Source: Auanema rhodensis
Taxonomy: Eukaryota > Nematoda > Chromadorea > Rhabditida > Rhabditidae
DNA length: 64,000 nucleotides
Direction of reading: 5' to 3'
Assembly: GCA_964057225.1 (NCBI GenBank)
Contig: OZ059900.1
Coordinates: forward strand, 2,056,501-2,120,500
Position numbers and translations under genes: made by a program
In this document: positions 8,669-23,267 of the stretch, in pieces
Numbering within the stretch: position 1 is the first letter of the stretch
How the letters are laid out: each line of letters opens with the position of its first letter
The notes under the pieces: generated by a model
Database searches by the model: none
What the model was told of the DNA's origin: nothing
What the model saw: only the letters and a program-made list of their open reading frames with translations

Positions 8669-11600
8669 TCAAACACACAATACACGAAATAAGTTTATTT
8701 TTACGAGTTTGCACTGATATTTATTCATTTTGATCAAAAAAGGTCGAAAATAGAAAGAATTTTTGAAATTTCCGAGTTTTGAGTCTAATTTGGCTAAATC
8801 GCTCATATATATGATCAAAAGCATAGTTTTATTGTCTATGACAACAAAAGTCATCAATTAAACGCTAGTGATGTTTAAATACTGAATTTCGCTCAAATAG
8901 CATTACTACACTAAGTATGGTCGTTTTTATGCCTTTAACACCATATACTCACCGATTTTTGGTACAAAATCTGTAATACTCGTAAATTTTGATCATATTC
9001 GTTAAGATTTGAGAATCAAACATACAATACACAAAATCAGTCTATTTTTATGAGCTTGCACTGATATATATTCATTTTGATCAAAAAAGGTCGAAAATAG
9101 AAAGAATTTTTGAAATTTACGAGTTTTGAATCTAATTTGGCTAAATCGCTCATATATATGATCAAAAGCATAGTTTTACTGTCTATGATAACAAAAGTCT
9201 TCAAATATACACTAATAATGATTAAATCACTGAATTTCACTCAAATAGCATTACTACACTAAGTATGGTCGTTTTCATGCCTTTAACACCATATACTCAC
9301 CGATTTTTGGTACAAAATCTGTGATACTCGTAAATTTTGATCATATTTGGTGAGATTCGAGAATCAAACACACAATACACGAAATAAGTTTATTTTTACG
9401 AGTTTGCACTGATATTTATTCATTTTGATCAAAAAAGGTCGAAAATAGAAAGAATTTTTGAAATTTCCGAGTTTTGAGTCTAATTTGGCTAAATCGCTCA
9501 TATATATGATCAAAAGCATAGTTTTATTGTCTATGACAACAAAAGTCATCAATTAAACGCTAGTGATGTTTAAATACTGAATTTCACTCAAATAGCATTA
9601 CTACACTAAGTATGGTCGTTTTTATGCCTTTAACACCATATACTCACCGATTTTTGGTACAAAATCTGTGATACTCGTAAATTTTGATCATATTCGGTGA
9701 GATTCGAGAATCAAACACACAATACACGAAATAAGTTTATTTTTACGAGTTTGCACTGATATTTATTCATTTTGATCAAAAAAGGTCGAAAATAGAAAGA
9801 ATTTTTGAAATTTCCGAGTTTTGAGTCTAATTTGGCTAAATCGCTCATATATATGATCAAAAGCATAGTTTTATTGTCTATGACAACAAAAGTCATCAAT
9901 TAAACGCTAGTGATGTTTAAATACTGAATTTCGCTCAAATAGCATTACTACACTAAGTATGGTCGTTTTTATGCCTTTAACACCATATACTCACCGATTT
10001 TTGGTACAAAATCTGTAATACTCGTAAATTTTGATCATATTCGTTAAGATTTGAGAATCAAACATACAATACACAAAATCAGTCTATTTTTATGAGCTTG
10101 CACTGATATATATTCATTTTGATCAAAAAAGGTCGAAAATAGAAAGAATTTTTGAAATTTACGAGTTTTGAATCTAATTTGGCTAAATCGCTCATATATA
10201 TGATCAAAAGCATAGTTTTACTGTCTATGATAACAAAAGTCTTCAAATATACACTAATAATGATTAAATCACTGAATTTCACTCAAATAGCATTACTACA
10301 CTAAGTATGGTCGTTTTCATGCCTTTAACACCATATACTCACCGATTTTTGGTACAAAATCTGTGATACTCGTAAATTTTGATCATATTCGGTGAGATTC
10401 GAGAATCAAACACACAATACACGAAATGAGTTTATTTTTACGAGTTTGCACTGATATTTATTCATTTTGATCAAAAAAGGTCGAAAATAGAAAGAATTTT
10501 TGAAATTTCCGAGTTTTGAGTCTAATTTGGCTAAATCGCTCATATATATGATCAAAAGCATAGTTTTATTGTCTATGACAACAAAAGTCATCAATTAAAC
10601 GCTAGTGATGTTTAAATACTTAATTTCGCTCAAATAGCATTACTACACTAAGTATGGTCGTTTTTATGCCTTTAACACCATATACTCACCGATTTTTGGT
10701 ACAAAATCTGTGATACTCGTAAATTTTGATCATATTCGGTGAGATTCGAGAATCAAACACACAATACACGAAATAAGTTTATTTTGACGAGTTTGCACTG
10801 ATATTTATTCTTTTTGATCAAAAAAGGTCGAAAATAGAAAGAATTTTTGAAATTTCCGAGTTTTGAGTCTAATTTGGCTAAATCGCTCATATACATGATC
10901 AGAAGCATAGTTTTATTGTCTATGACAACAAAAGTCATCAATTAAACGCTAGTGATGTTTAAATACTGATTTTCGCTCAAATAGCATTACTACACTAAGT
11001 ATGGTCGTTTTTATGCCTTTAACACCATATACTCACCGATTTTTGGTACAAAATCTGTAATACTCGTAAATTTTGATCATATTCGTTAAGATTTGAGAAT
11101 CAAACATACAATACACAAAATCAGTCTATTTTTATGAGCTTGCACTGATATATATTCATTTTGATCAAAAAAGGTCGAAAATAGAAAGAATTTTTGAAAT
11201 TTACGAGTTTTGAATCTAATTTGGCTAAATCGCTCATATATATGATCAAAAGCATAGTTTTACTGTCTATGATAACAAAAGTCTTCAAATATACACTAAT
11301 AATGATTAAATCACTGAATTTCACTCAAATAGCATTACTACACTAAGTATGGTCGTTTTTATGCCTTTAACACCATATACTCACCGATTTTTGGTACAAA
11401 ATCTGTAATACTTGTAAATTTTGATCATATTCGTTAAGATTCGAGAATCAAACACACAATACACGAAATGAGTTTATTTTTACGAGTTTGCACTGATATT
11501 TATTCATTTTGATCAAAAAAGGTCGAAAATAGAAAGAATTTTTGAAATTTCCGAGTTTTGAGTCTAATTTGGCTAAATCGCTCATATACATGATCAGAAG

Positions 11601-11794
11601 CATAGTTTTATTGTCTATGACAACAAAAGTCATCAATTAAACGCTAGTGATGTTTAAATACTGATTTTCGCTCAAATAGCATTACTACACTAAGTATGGT
11701 CGTTTTTATGCCTTTAACACCATACACTCACCGATTTTTGGTACAAAATCTGTAATACTCGTAAATTTTGATCATATTCGTTAAGATTTGAAAA
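8669..11794. repeat. Trimeric higher-order repeat, three copies (1042 bp each)
   Basis: Copies are 8669-9710, 9711-10752 and 10753-11794, each exactly 1042 bp (347+348+347). The order is A, T with long linker, A. All three T monomers begin AAACATACAATACACAAAA and carry TTTGAATCTAATT. Copies 2 and 3 share GAAATGAG in the third monomer (near 10426 and 11467). Copy 3 starts with a monomer carrying TTTTGACGAG and CATATACATGATCAG, so it has absorbed sequence from a different monomer type. Confidence 0.92.
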
Positions 11795-13188
11795 TCAAAC
11801 ACACAATAAACAAAATCAGTCTATTTTTATGAGTTTGCACTGATATATATTCATTTTGATCAAAAAAGGTCGAAAATAGAAAGAATTTTCGAATTTTCCG
11901 AGTTTTGAGTCTAATTTGGCTAAATCGCTCATATATATGATCAGAAGCATAGTTTTATTGTATATGACAACAAAAATCATTAGGTAAACACTAATGATGT
12001 TTAAATCACTAAATTTCGCTCAAATAGCATTACTACACTAAGTATGGTCGTTTTTATGCCTTTAACACCATATACTCACCGATTTTTGGTACAAAATCTG
12101 TAATACTTGTAAATTTTGATCATATTCGTTAAGATTCGAGAATCAAACAATCAAATACACGAAATAAGTCTATTTTTATGAGTTTGCACTGATATTTATT
12201 CATTTTGATCAAAAAAGGTCGAAAATAGAAAGAATTTTTGAATTTTCCGAGTTTTGAATCTAATTTGGCTAAATCGCTCATATATATGATCAAAAGCATA
12301 GTTTTACTGTCTATGATAACAAAAGTCTTCAAATATACACTAATAATGATTAAATCACTGAATTTCACTCAAATAGCATTACTACACTAAGTATGGTCGT
12401 TTTTATGCCTTTAACACCATATACTCACCGATTTTTGGTACAAAATCTGTAATACTTGTAAATTTTGATCATATTCGTTAAGATTCGAGAATCAAACACA
12501 CAATAAACAAAATCAGTCTATTTTTATGAGTTTGCACTGATATATATTCATTTTGATCAAAAAAGGTCGAAAATAGAAAGAATTTTCGAATTTTCCGAGT
12601 TTTGAGTCTAATTTGGCTAAATCGCTCATATATATGATCAGAAGCATAGTTTTATTGTATATGACAACAAAAATCATTAGGTAAACACTAATGATGTTTA
12701 AATCACTAAATTTCGCTCAAATAGCATTACTACACTAAGTATGGTCGTTTTTATGCCTTTAACACCATATACTCACCGATTTTTGGTACAAAATCTGTAA
12801 TACTTGTAAATTTTGATCATATTCGTTAAGATTCGAGAATCAAACAATCAAATACACGAAATAAGTCTATTTTTATGAGTTTGCACTGATATTTATTCAT
12901 TTTGATCAAAAAAGGTCGAAAATAGAAAGAATTTTTGAATTTTCCGAGTTTTGAGTCCAATTGGGCTAAATCGCTCATATATATGATCAAAAGCATAGTT
13001 TTACTGTCTATGATAACAAAAGTCTTCAAATATACATTAATGATGTGTAAATCACTGAATTTCACTCAAATAGCTTTACTACACTAAGTATGGTCGTTTT
13101 TATGCCTTTAACACCATATACTCACCGATTTTTGGTACAAAATCTGTAATACTCGTAAATTTTGATCATATTCGTTAAAATTTGAGAA
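11795..13188. repeat. Dimeric higher-order repeat, two copies (697 bp each)
   Basis: Copies are 11795-12491 and 12492-13188. The first monomer of each has TTTTCGAATTTTCCGAG, the third linker type (GTATATGACAAC, then CATTAGGTAAACAC) and TTTGAGTCTAATT. The second has the I-head (AAACAATCAAATACACG), which adds one base and makes it 349 bp. The second monomers differ: that at 12143 has TGAATCTAATTTGG, while that at 12840 has TGAGTCCAATTGGG and ACATTAATGATGTG. A related single dimer occurs at 20832-21528. Confidence 0.92.
12143..12491 (+). repeat. Reference I-type monomer (349 bp)
   Basis: The head reads TCAAACAATCAAATACACG, a one-base-longer version of the A-head that repeats TCAAA, followed by AAGTCTATTTTTATGAG. 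Only three are seen: 12143, 12840 and 21180. It is the longest monomer type in the window. H-heads (43056, 45142, 46532, 60082, 62516) share the AAGTCTATTTTTATGAG part but have the ordinary CACACAATACACG start. Confidence 0.86.
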
Positions 13189-15621
13189 TCAAACATACAA
13201 TACACAAAATCAGTCTATTTTTATGAGCTTGCACTGATATATATTCATTTTGATCAAAAAAGGTCGAAAATAGAAAGAATTTTTGAAATTTCCGAGTTTT
13301 GAGTCTAATTTGGCTAAATCGCTCATATATATGATCAAAAGCATAGTTTTACTGTCTATGATAACAAAAGTCTTCAAATATACACTAATAATGTGTAAAT
13401 CACTGAATTTCACTCAAATAGCTTTACTACACTAAGTATGGTCGTTTTTATGCCTTTAACACCATATACTCAACGATTTTTGGTACAAAATCTGTAATAC
13501 TCGTAAATTTTGATCATATTCGTTAAGATTTGAGAATCAAACATACAATACACAAAATCAGTCTATTTTTATGAGCTTGCACTGATATATATTCATTTTG
13601 ATCAAAAAAGGTCGAAAATAGAAAGAATTTTTGAAATTTCCGAGTTTTTAGTCTAATTTGGCTAAATCGCTCATATACATGATCAGAAGCATAGTTTTAT
13701 TGTCTATGACAACAAAAGTCTTCAAATATACACTAATAATGTGTAAATCACTGAATTTCACTCAAATAGCTTTACTACACTAAGTATGGTCGTTTTTATG
13801 CCTTTAACACCATATACTCAACGATTTTTGGTACAAAATCTGTGATACTCGTAAATTTTGATCATATTCGGTGAGATTCGAGAATCAAACATACAATACA
13901 CAAAATCAGTCTATTTTTATGAGCTTGCACTGATATATATTCATTTTGATCAAAAAAGGTCGAAAATAGAAAGAATTTTTGAAATTTACGAGTTTTGAGT
14001 CTAATTTGGCTAAATCGCTCATATATATGATCAGAAGCATAGTTTTACTGTCTATGATAACAAAAGTCTTCAAATATACACTAATAATGATTAAATCACT
14101 GAATTTCACTCAAATAGCATTACTACACTAAGTATGGTCGTTTTTATGCCTTTAACACCATATACTCACCGATTTTTGGTACAAAATCTGTGATACTCGT
14201 AAATTTTGATCATATTCGGTGAGATTCGAGAATCAAACACACAATACACGAAATAAGTTTATTTTTACGAGTTTGCACTGATATTTATTCATTTTGATCA
14301 AAAAAGGTCGAAAATAGAAAGAATTTTTGAAATTTCCGAGTTTTGAGTCTAATTTGGCTAAATCGCTCATATATATGATCAAAAGCATAGTTTTACTGTC
14401 TATGATAACAAAAGTCTTCAAATATACACTAATAATGTGTAAATCACTGAATTTCACTCAAATGCATTACTACACTAAGTATGGTCGTTTTTATGCCTTT
14501 AACACCATATACTCACCGATTTTTGGTACAAAATCTGTAATACTTGTAAATTTTGATCATATTCGTTAAGATTCGAGAATCAAACACACAATACACGAAA
14601 TAAGTTTATTTTTACGAGTTTGCACTGATATTTATTCATTTTGATCAAAAAAGGTCGAAAATAGAAAGAATTTTTGAAATTTCCGAGTTTTGAGTCTAAT
14701 TTGGCTAAATCGCTCATATATATGATCAAAAGCATAGTTTTATTGTCTATAACAACAAAAGTCATCAATTAAACGCTAGTGATGTTTAAATACTGAATTT
14801 CGCTCAAATAGCATTACTACACTAAGTATGGTCGTTTTTATGCCTTTAACACCATATACTCACCGATTTTTGGTACAAAATCTGTAATACTCGTAAATTT
14901 TGATCATATTCGTTAAGATTTGAGAATCAAACATACAATACACAAAATCAGTCTATTTTTATGAGCTTGCACTGATATATATTCATTTTGATCAAAAAAG
15001 GTCGAAAATAGAAAGAATTTTTGAAATTTCCGAGTTTTGAGTCTAATTTGGCTAAATCGCTCATATATATGATCAAAAGCATAGTTTTACTGTCTATGAT
15101 AACAAAAGTCTTCAAATATACACTAATAATGTGTAAATCACTGAATTTCACTCAAATAGCTTTACTACACTAAGTATGGTCGTTTTTATGCCTTTAACAC
15201 CATATACTCAACGATTTTTGGTACAAAATCTGTAATACTCGTAAATTTTGATCATATTTGGTGAGATTCGAGAATCAAACACACAATACACGAAATAAGT
15301 TTATTTTTACGAGTTTGCACTGATATTTATTCATTTTGATCAAAAAAGGTCGAAAATAGAAAGAATTTTTGAAATTTCCGAGTTTTGAGTCTAATTTGGC
15401 TAAATCGCTCATATATATGATCAAAAGCATAGTTTTATTGTCTATGACAACAAAAGTCATCAATTAAACGCTAGTGATGTTTAAATACTGAATTTCGCTC
15501 AAATAGCATTACTGCACTAAGTATGGTCGTTTTTATGCCTTTAACACCATATACTCACCGATTTTTGGTACAAAATCTGTGATACTCGTAAATTTTGATC
15601 ATATTCGGTGAGATTCGAGGA
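13189..15621. repeat. Seven mixed monomers, including CAACGATT and GCTTTACTAC variants
   Basis: Monomers start at 13189, 13537, 13885, 14233, 14580, 14927 and 15275. Three carry AGCTTTACTAC, and several carry ACTCAACGATT in place of ACTCACCGATT (near 13471, 13818 and 15209). The monomer at 13537 has GAGTTTTTAGTC, a mark shared with 21877 and 22573. The one at 14233 is an A-head joined to the long linker of the K/T type and has lost an A (CAAATGCATT). Confidence 0.85.
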
Positions 15622-18600
15622 TCGAACACACAATACACGAAATAAGTTTATTTTGACGAGTTTGCACTGATATTTATTCTTTTTGATCAAAAAAGGTCGA
15701 AAATAGAAAGAATTTTTGAATTTTCCGAGTTTTGAGTCCAATTGGGCTAAATCGCTCATATATATGATCAAAAGCATAGTTTTATTGTCTATAACAACAA
15801 AAGTCATCAATTAAACGCTAGTGATGTTTAAATACTGAATTTCACTCAAATAGCATTACTACACTAAGTATGGTCGTTTTTATGCCTTTAACACCATATA
15901 CTCACCGATTTTTGGTACAAAATCTGTGATACTCGTAAATTTTGATCATATTCGGTGAGATTCGAGAATCAAACACACAATACACGAAATAAGTTTATTT
16001 TTACGAGTTTGCACTGATATTTATTCATTTTGATCAAAAAAGGTCGAAAATAGAAAGAATTTTTGAAATTTCCGAGTTTTGAGTCTAATTTGGCTAAATC
16101 GCTCATATATATGATCAAAAGCATAGTTTTTTTGTCTATGACAACAAAAGTCATCAATTAAACGCTAGTGATGTTTAAATACTGAATTTCGCTCAAATAG
16201 CATTACTACACTAAGTATGGTCGTTTTTATGCCTTTAACACCATATACTCACCGATTTTTGGTACAAAATCTGTAATACTCGTAAATTTTGATCATATTC
16301 GTTAAGATTTGAGAATCAAACATACAATACACAAAATCAGTCTATTTTTATGAGCTTGCACTGATATATATTCATTTTGATCAAAAAAGGTCGAAAATAG
16401 AAAGAATTTTTGAAATTTACGAGTTTTGAATCTAATTTGGCTAAATCGCTCATATATATGATCAAAAGCATAGTTTTACTGTCTATGATAACAAAAGTCT
16501 TCAAATATACACTAATAATGATTAAATCACTGAATTTCACTCAAATAGCATTACTACACTAAGTATGGTCGTTTTCATGCCTTTAACACCATATACTCAC
16601 CGATTTTTGGTACAAAATCTGTGATACTCGTAAATTTTGATCATATTCGGTGAGATTCGAGAATCAAACACACAATACACGAAATGAGTTTATTTTTACG
16701 AGTTTGCACTGATATTTATTCATTTTGATCAAAAAAGGTCGAAAATAGAAAGAATTTTTGAAATTTCCGAGTTTTGAGTCTAATTTGGCTAAATCGCTCA
16801 TATATATGATCAAAAGCATAGTTTTATTGTCTATGACAACAAAAGTCATCAATTAAACGCTAGTGATGTTTAAATACTTAATTTCGCTCAAATAGCATTA
16901 CTACACTAAGTATGGTCGTTTTTATGCCTTTAACACCATATACTCACCGATTTTTGGTACAAAATCTGTGATACTCGTAAATTTTGATCATATTCGGTGA
17001 GATTCGAGAATCAAACACACAATACACGAAATAAGTTTATTTTGACGAGTTTGCACTGATATTTATTCTTTTTGATCAAAAAAGGTCGAAAATAGAAAGA
17101 ATTTTTGAAATTTCCGAGTTTTGAGTCTAATTTGGCTAAATCGCTCATATATATGATCAAAAGCATAGTTTTACTGTCTATGATAACAAAAGTCTTCAAA
17201 TATACACTAATAATGATTAAATCACTGAATTTCACTCAAATAGCATTACTACACTAAGTATGGTCGTTTTCATGCCTTTAACACCATATACTCACCGATT
17301 TTTGGTACAAAATCTGTGATACTCGTAAATTTTGATCATATTTGGTGAGATTCGAGAATCAAACACACAATACACGAAATAAGTCTATTTTTACGAGTTT
17401 GCACTGATATTTATTCATTTTGATCAAAAAAGGTCGAAAATAGAAAGAATTTTTGAAATTTCCGAGTTTTGAGTCTAATTTGGCTAAATCGCTCATATAT
17501 ATGATCAAAAGCATAGTTTTATTGTCTATGACAACAAAAGTCATCAATTAAACGCTAGTGATGTTTAAATACTGAATTTCGCTCAAATAGCATTACTGCA
17601 CTAAGTATGGTCGTTTTTATGCCTTTAACACCATATACTCACCGATTTTTGGTACAAAATCTGTGATACTCGTAAATTTTGATCATATTCGGTGAGATTC
17701 GAGAATCAAACACACAATACACGAAATGAGTTTATTTTTACGAGTTTGCACTGATATTTATTCATTTTGATCAAAAAAGGTCGAAAATAGAAAGAATTTT
17801 TGAAATTTCCGAGTTTTGAGTCTAATTTGGCTAAATCGCTCATATATATGATCAAAAGCATAGTTTTATTGTCTATGACAACAAAAGTCATCAATTAAAC
17901 GCTAGTGATGTTTAAATACTTAATTTCGCTCAAATAGCATTACTACACTAAGTATGGTCGTTTTTATGCCTTTAACACCATATACTCACCGATTTTTGGT
18001 ACAAAATCTGTGATACTCGTAAATTTTGATCATATTCGGTGAGATTCGAGAATCAAACACACAATACACGAAATAAGTTTATTTTGACGAGTTTGCACTG
18101 ATATTTATTCTTTTTGATCAAAAAAGGTCGAAAATAGAAAGAATTTTTGAAATTTCCGAGTTTTGAGTCTAATTTGGCTAAATCGCTCATATATATGATC
18201 AAAAGCATAGTTTTACTGTCTATGATAACAAAAGTCTTCAAATATACACTAATAATGATTAAATCACTGAATTTCACTCAAATAGCATTACTACACTAAG
18301 TATGGTCGTTTTCATGCCTTTAACACCATATACTCACCGATTTTTGGTACAAAATCTGTGATACTCGTAAATTTTGATCATATTTGGTGAGATTCGAGAA
18401 TCAAACACACAATACACGAAATAAGTCTATTTTTACGAGTTTGCACTGATATTTATTCATTTTGATCAAAAAAGGTCGAAAATAGAAAGAATTTTTGAAA
18501 TTTCCGAGTTTTGAGTCTAATTTGGCTAAATCGCTCATATATATGATCAAAAGCATAGTTTTATTGTCTATGACAACAAAAGTCATCAATTAAACGCTAG

Positions 18601-19789
18601 TGATGTTTAAATACTGAATTTCGCTCAAATAGCATTACTGCACTAAGTATGGTCGTTTTTATGCCTTTAACACCATATACTCACCGATTTTTGGTACAAA
18701 ATCTGTGATACTCGTAAATTTTGATCATATTCGGTGAGATTCGAGGATCGAACACACAATACACGAAATAAGTTTATTTTGACGAGTTTGCACTGATATT
18801 TATTCTTTTTGATCAAAAAAGGTCGAAAATAGAAAGAATTTTTGAATTTTCCGAGTTTTGAGTCCAATTGGGCTAAATCGCTCATATATATGATCAAAAG
18901 CATAGTTTTATTGTCTATAACAACAAAAGTCATCAATTAAACGCTAGTGATGTTTAAATACTGAATTTCACTCAAATAGCATTACTACACTAAGTATGGT
19001 CGTTTTTATGCCTTTAACACCATATACTCACCGATTTTTGGTACAAAATCTGTGATACTCGTAAATTTTGATCATATTCGGTGAGATTCGAGAATCAAAC
19101 ACACAATACACGAAATAAGTTTATTTTTACGAGTTTGCACTGATATTTATTCATTTTGATCAAAAAAGGTCGAAAATAGAAAGAATTTTTGAAATTTCCG
19201 AGTTTTGAGTCTAATTTGGCTAAATCGCTCATATATATGATCAAAAGCATAGTTTTTTTGTCTATGACAACAAAAGTCATCAATTAAACGCTAGTGATGT
19301 TTAAATACTGAATTTCGCTCAAATAGCATTACTACACTAAGTATGGTCGTTTTTATGCCTTTAACACCATATACTCACCGATTTTTGGTACAAAATCTGT
19401 AATACTCGTAAATTTTGATCATATTCGTTAAGATTTGAGAATCAAACATACAATACACAAAATCAGTCTATTTTTATGAGCTTGCACTGATATATATTCA
19501 TTCTGATCAAAAAAGGTCGAAAATAGAAAGAATTTTTGAAATTTACGAGTTTTGAATCTAATTTGGCTAAATCGCTCATATATATGATCAAAAGCATAGT
19601 TTTACTGTCTATGATAACAAAAGTCTTCAAATATACACTAATAATGATTAAATCACTGAATTTCACTCAAATAGCATTACTACACTAAGTATGGTCGTTT
19701 TCATGCCTTTAACACCATATACTCACCGATTTTTGGTACAAAATCTGTGATACTCGTAAATTTTGATCATATTCGGTGAGATTCGAGAA
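15622..19789. repeat. Nested trimers inside a 9-monomer (3126 bp) duplication
   Basis: Four 1042-bp trimer blocks lie in a row: 15622-16663, 16664-17705, 17706-18747 and 18748-19789. The first and fourth match each other at an offset of 3126 bp (9 monomers); both have GTTTTTTTGTCTATG, near 16130 and 19252. The second and third match each other at 1042 bp; both have GAAATGAG, then TTTTGACGAG with the long linker, then AAGTCTATTTTTACG. The A-B-B-A order of blocks implies at least two duplications of different length. GCATTACTGCACTAAG near 15510, 17594 and 18636 supports the same copies. Confidence 0.9.
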
Positions 19790-21876
19790 TCAAACACACA
19801 ATACACGAAATGAGTTTATTTTTACGAGTTTGCACTGATATTTATTCATTTTGATCAAAAAAGGTCGAAAATAGAAAGAATTTTTGAAATTTCCGAGTTT
19901 TGAGTCTAATTTGGCTAAATCGCTCATATACATGATCAGAAGCATAGTTTTATTGTCTATGACAACAAAAGTCATCAATTAAACGCTAGTGATGTTTAAA
20001 TACTGATTTTCGCTCAAATAGCATTACTACACTAAGTATGGTCGTTTTTATGCCTTTAACACCATATACTCACCGATTTTTGGTACAAAATCTGTAATAC
20101 TCGTAAATTTTGATCATATTCGTTAAGATTTGAGAATCAAACATACAATACACAAAATCAGTCTATTTTTATGAGCTTGCACTGATATATATTCATTTTG
20201 ATCAAAAAAGGTCGAAAATAGAAAGAATTTTTGAAATTTACGAGTTTTGAATCTAATTTGGCTAAATCGCTCATATATATGATCAAAAGCATAGTTTTAC
20301 TGTCTATGATAACAAAAGTCTTCAAATATACACTAATAATGATTAAATCACTGAATTTCACTCAAATAGCATTACTACACTAAGTATGGTCGTTTTTATG
20401 CCTTTAACACCATATACTCACCGATTTTTGGTACAAAATCTGTAATACTTGTAAATTTTGATCATATTCGTTAAGATTCGAGAATCAAACACACAATACA
20501 CGAAATAAGTTTATTTTTACGAGTTTGCACTGATATTTATTCATTTTGATCAAAAAAGGTCGAAAATAGAAAGAATTTTTGAAATTTCCGAGTTTTGAGT
20601 CTAATTTGGCTAAATCGCTCATATACATGATCAGAAGCATAGTTTTATTGTCTATGACAACAAAAGTCATCAATTAAACGCTAGTGATGTTTAAATACTG
20701 ATTTTCGCTCAAATAGCATTACTACACTAAGTATGGTCGTTTTTATGCCTTTAACACCATACACTCACCGATTTTTGGTACAAAATCTGTAATACTCGTA
20801 AATTTTGATCATATTCGTTAAGATTTGAAAATCAAACACACAATAAACAAAATCAGTCTATTTTTATGAGTTTGCACTGATATATATTCATTTTGATCAA
20901 AAAAGGTCGAAAATAGAAAGAATTTTCGAATTTTCCGAGTTTTGAGTCTAATTTGGCTAAATCGCTCATATATATGATCAGAAGCATAGTTTTATTGTAT
21001 ATGACAACAAAAGTCATTAGGTAAACACTAATGATGTTTAAATCACTAAATTTCGCTCAAATAGCATTACTACACTAAGTATGTTCGTTTTTATGCCTTT
21101 AACACCATATACTCACCGATTTTTGGTACAAAATCTGTAATACTTGTAAATTTTGATCATATTCGTTAAGATTCGAGAATCAAACAATCAAATACACGAA
21201 ATAAGTCTATTTTTATGAGTTTGCACTGATATTTATTCATTTTGATCAAAAAAGGTCGAAAATAGAAAGAATTTTTGAATTTTCCGAGTTTTGAGTCCAA
21301 TTGGGCTAAATCGCTCATATATATGATCAAAAGCATAGTTTTACTGTCTATGATAACAAAAGTCTTCAAATATACATTAATGATGTGTAAATCACTGAAT
21401 TTCACTCAAATAGCTTTACTACACTAAGTATGGTCGTTTTTATGCCTTTAACACCATATACTCACCGATTTTTGGTACAAAATCTGTAATACTCGTAAAT
21501 TTTGATCATATTCGTTAAAATTTGAGAATCAAACATACAATACACAAAATCAGTCTATTTTTATGAGCTTGCACTGATATATATTCATTTTGATCAAAAA
21601 AGGTCGAAAATAGAAAGAATTTTTGAAATTTCCGAGTTTTGAGTCTAATTTGGCTAAATCGCTCATATATATGATCAAAAGCATAGTTTTACTGTCTATG
21701 ATAACAAAAGTCTTCAAATATACACTAATAATGTGTAAATCACTGAATTTCACTCAAATAGCTTTACTACACTAAGTATGGTCGTTTTTATGCCTTTAAC
21801 ACCATATACTCACCGATTTTTGGTACAAAATCTGTAATACTCGTAAATTTCGATCATATTCGTTAAGATTCGAGAA
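19790..21876. repeat. Segmental copy of 11100-13536 with one dimer fewer
   Basis: Monomers start at 19790, 20137, 20485, 20832, 21180 and 21529. The private ACCATACACTCACC at 20757 matches 11720 at an offset of 9037 bp, while the I-head monomer at 21180 matches that at 12840, and 21529 matches 13189, at an offset of 8340 bp. The difference is 697 bp, exactly one dimer. So one segment carries two dimers and the other one. The I-head monomer at 21180 shares TGAGTCCAATTGGG and ACATTAATGATGTG with 12840. GTATGTTCG at 21080 is a private change here. Confidence 0.88.
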
Positions 21877-23267
21877 TCAAACACACAATACACGAAATAA
21901 GTTTATTTTTACCAGTTTGCACTGATATTTATTCATTTTGATCAAAAAAGGTCGAAAATAGAAAGAATTTTTGAATTTTCCGAGTTTTTAGTCTAATTTG
22001 GCTAAATCGCTCATATACATGATCAGAAGCATAGTTTTATTGTATATGACAACAAAAGTCATTAGGTAAACACTAATGATGTTTAAATCACTAAATTTCG
22101 CTCAAATAGCACTACTACACTAAGTATGGTCGTTTTTATGCCTTTAACACCATATACTCACCGATTTTTGGTACAAAATCTGTAATACTTGTAAATTTTG
22201 ATCATATTCGTTAAGATTTGAGAATCAAACATACAATACACAAAATCAGTCTATTTTTATGAGCTTGCACTGATATATATTCATTTTGATCAAAAAAGGT
22301 CGAAAATAGAAAGCATTTTTGAAATTTCCGAGTTTTGAGTCTAATTTGGCTAAATCGCTCATATATATGATCAAAAGCATAGTTTTACTGTCTATGATAA
22401 CAAAAGTCTTCAAATATACACTAATAATGTGTAAATCACTGAATTTCACTCAAATAGCTTTACTACACTAAGTATGGTCGTTTTTATGCCTTTAACACCA
22501 TATACTCAACGATTTTTGGTACAAAATCTGTAATACTCGTAAATTTTGATCATATTCGTTAAGATTTGAGAATCAAACATACAATACACAAAATCAGTCT
22601 ATTTTTATGAGCTTGCACTGATATATATTCATTTTGATCAAAAAAGGTCGAAAATAGAAAGAATTTTTGAAATTTCCGAGTTTTTAGTCTAATTTGGCTA
22701 AATCGCTCATATACATGATCAGAAGCATAGTTTTATTGTCTATGACAACAAAAGTCTTCAAATATACACTAATAATGTGTAAATCACTGAATTTCACTCA
22801 AATAGCTTTACTACACTAAGTATGGTCGTTTTTATGCCTTTAACACCATATACTCAACGATTTTTGGTACAAAATCTGTAATACTCGTAAATTTTGATCA
22901 TATTCGTTAAGATTTGAGAATCAAACATACAATACACAAAATCAGTCTATTTTTATGAGCTTGCACTGATATATATTCATTTTGATCAAAAAAGGTCGAA
23001 AATAGAAAAAATTTTTGAAATTTCCGAGTTTTGAGTCTAATTTGGCTAAATCGCTCATATATATGATCAAAAGCATAGTTTTATTGTCTATGACAACAAA
23101 AGTCATCAATTAAACGCTAGTGATGTTTAAATACTGAATTTCGCTCAAATAGCATTACTACACTAAGTATGGTCGTTTTTATGCCTTTAACACCATATAC
23201 TCACCGATTTTTGGTACAAAATCTGTGATACTCGTAAATTTTGATCATATTCGGTGAGATTCGAGGA
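21877..23267. repeat. Four mixed monomers related to 13189-13884
   Basis: Monomers start at 21877, 22225, 22573 and 22921. Those at 22225 and 22573 match 13189 and 13537 at an offset of 9036 bp (26 monomers), sharing GCTTTACTAC, CAACGATT and GAGTTTTTAGTC. The monomer at 21877 is mosaic: an A-head with the rare TTTTTACCAG, then GAGTTTTTAGTC, then the third linker type. The monomer at 22225 has a private AGAAAGCATTT. Confidence 0.83.
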
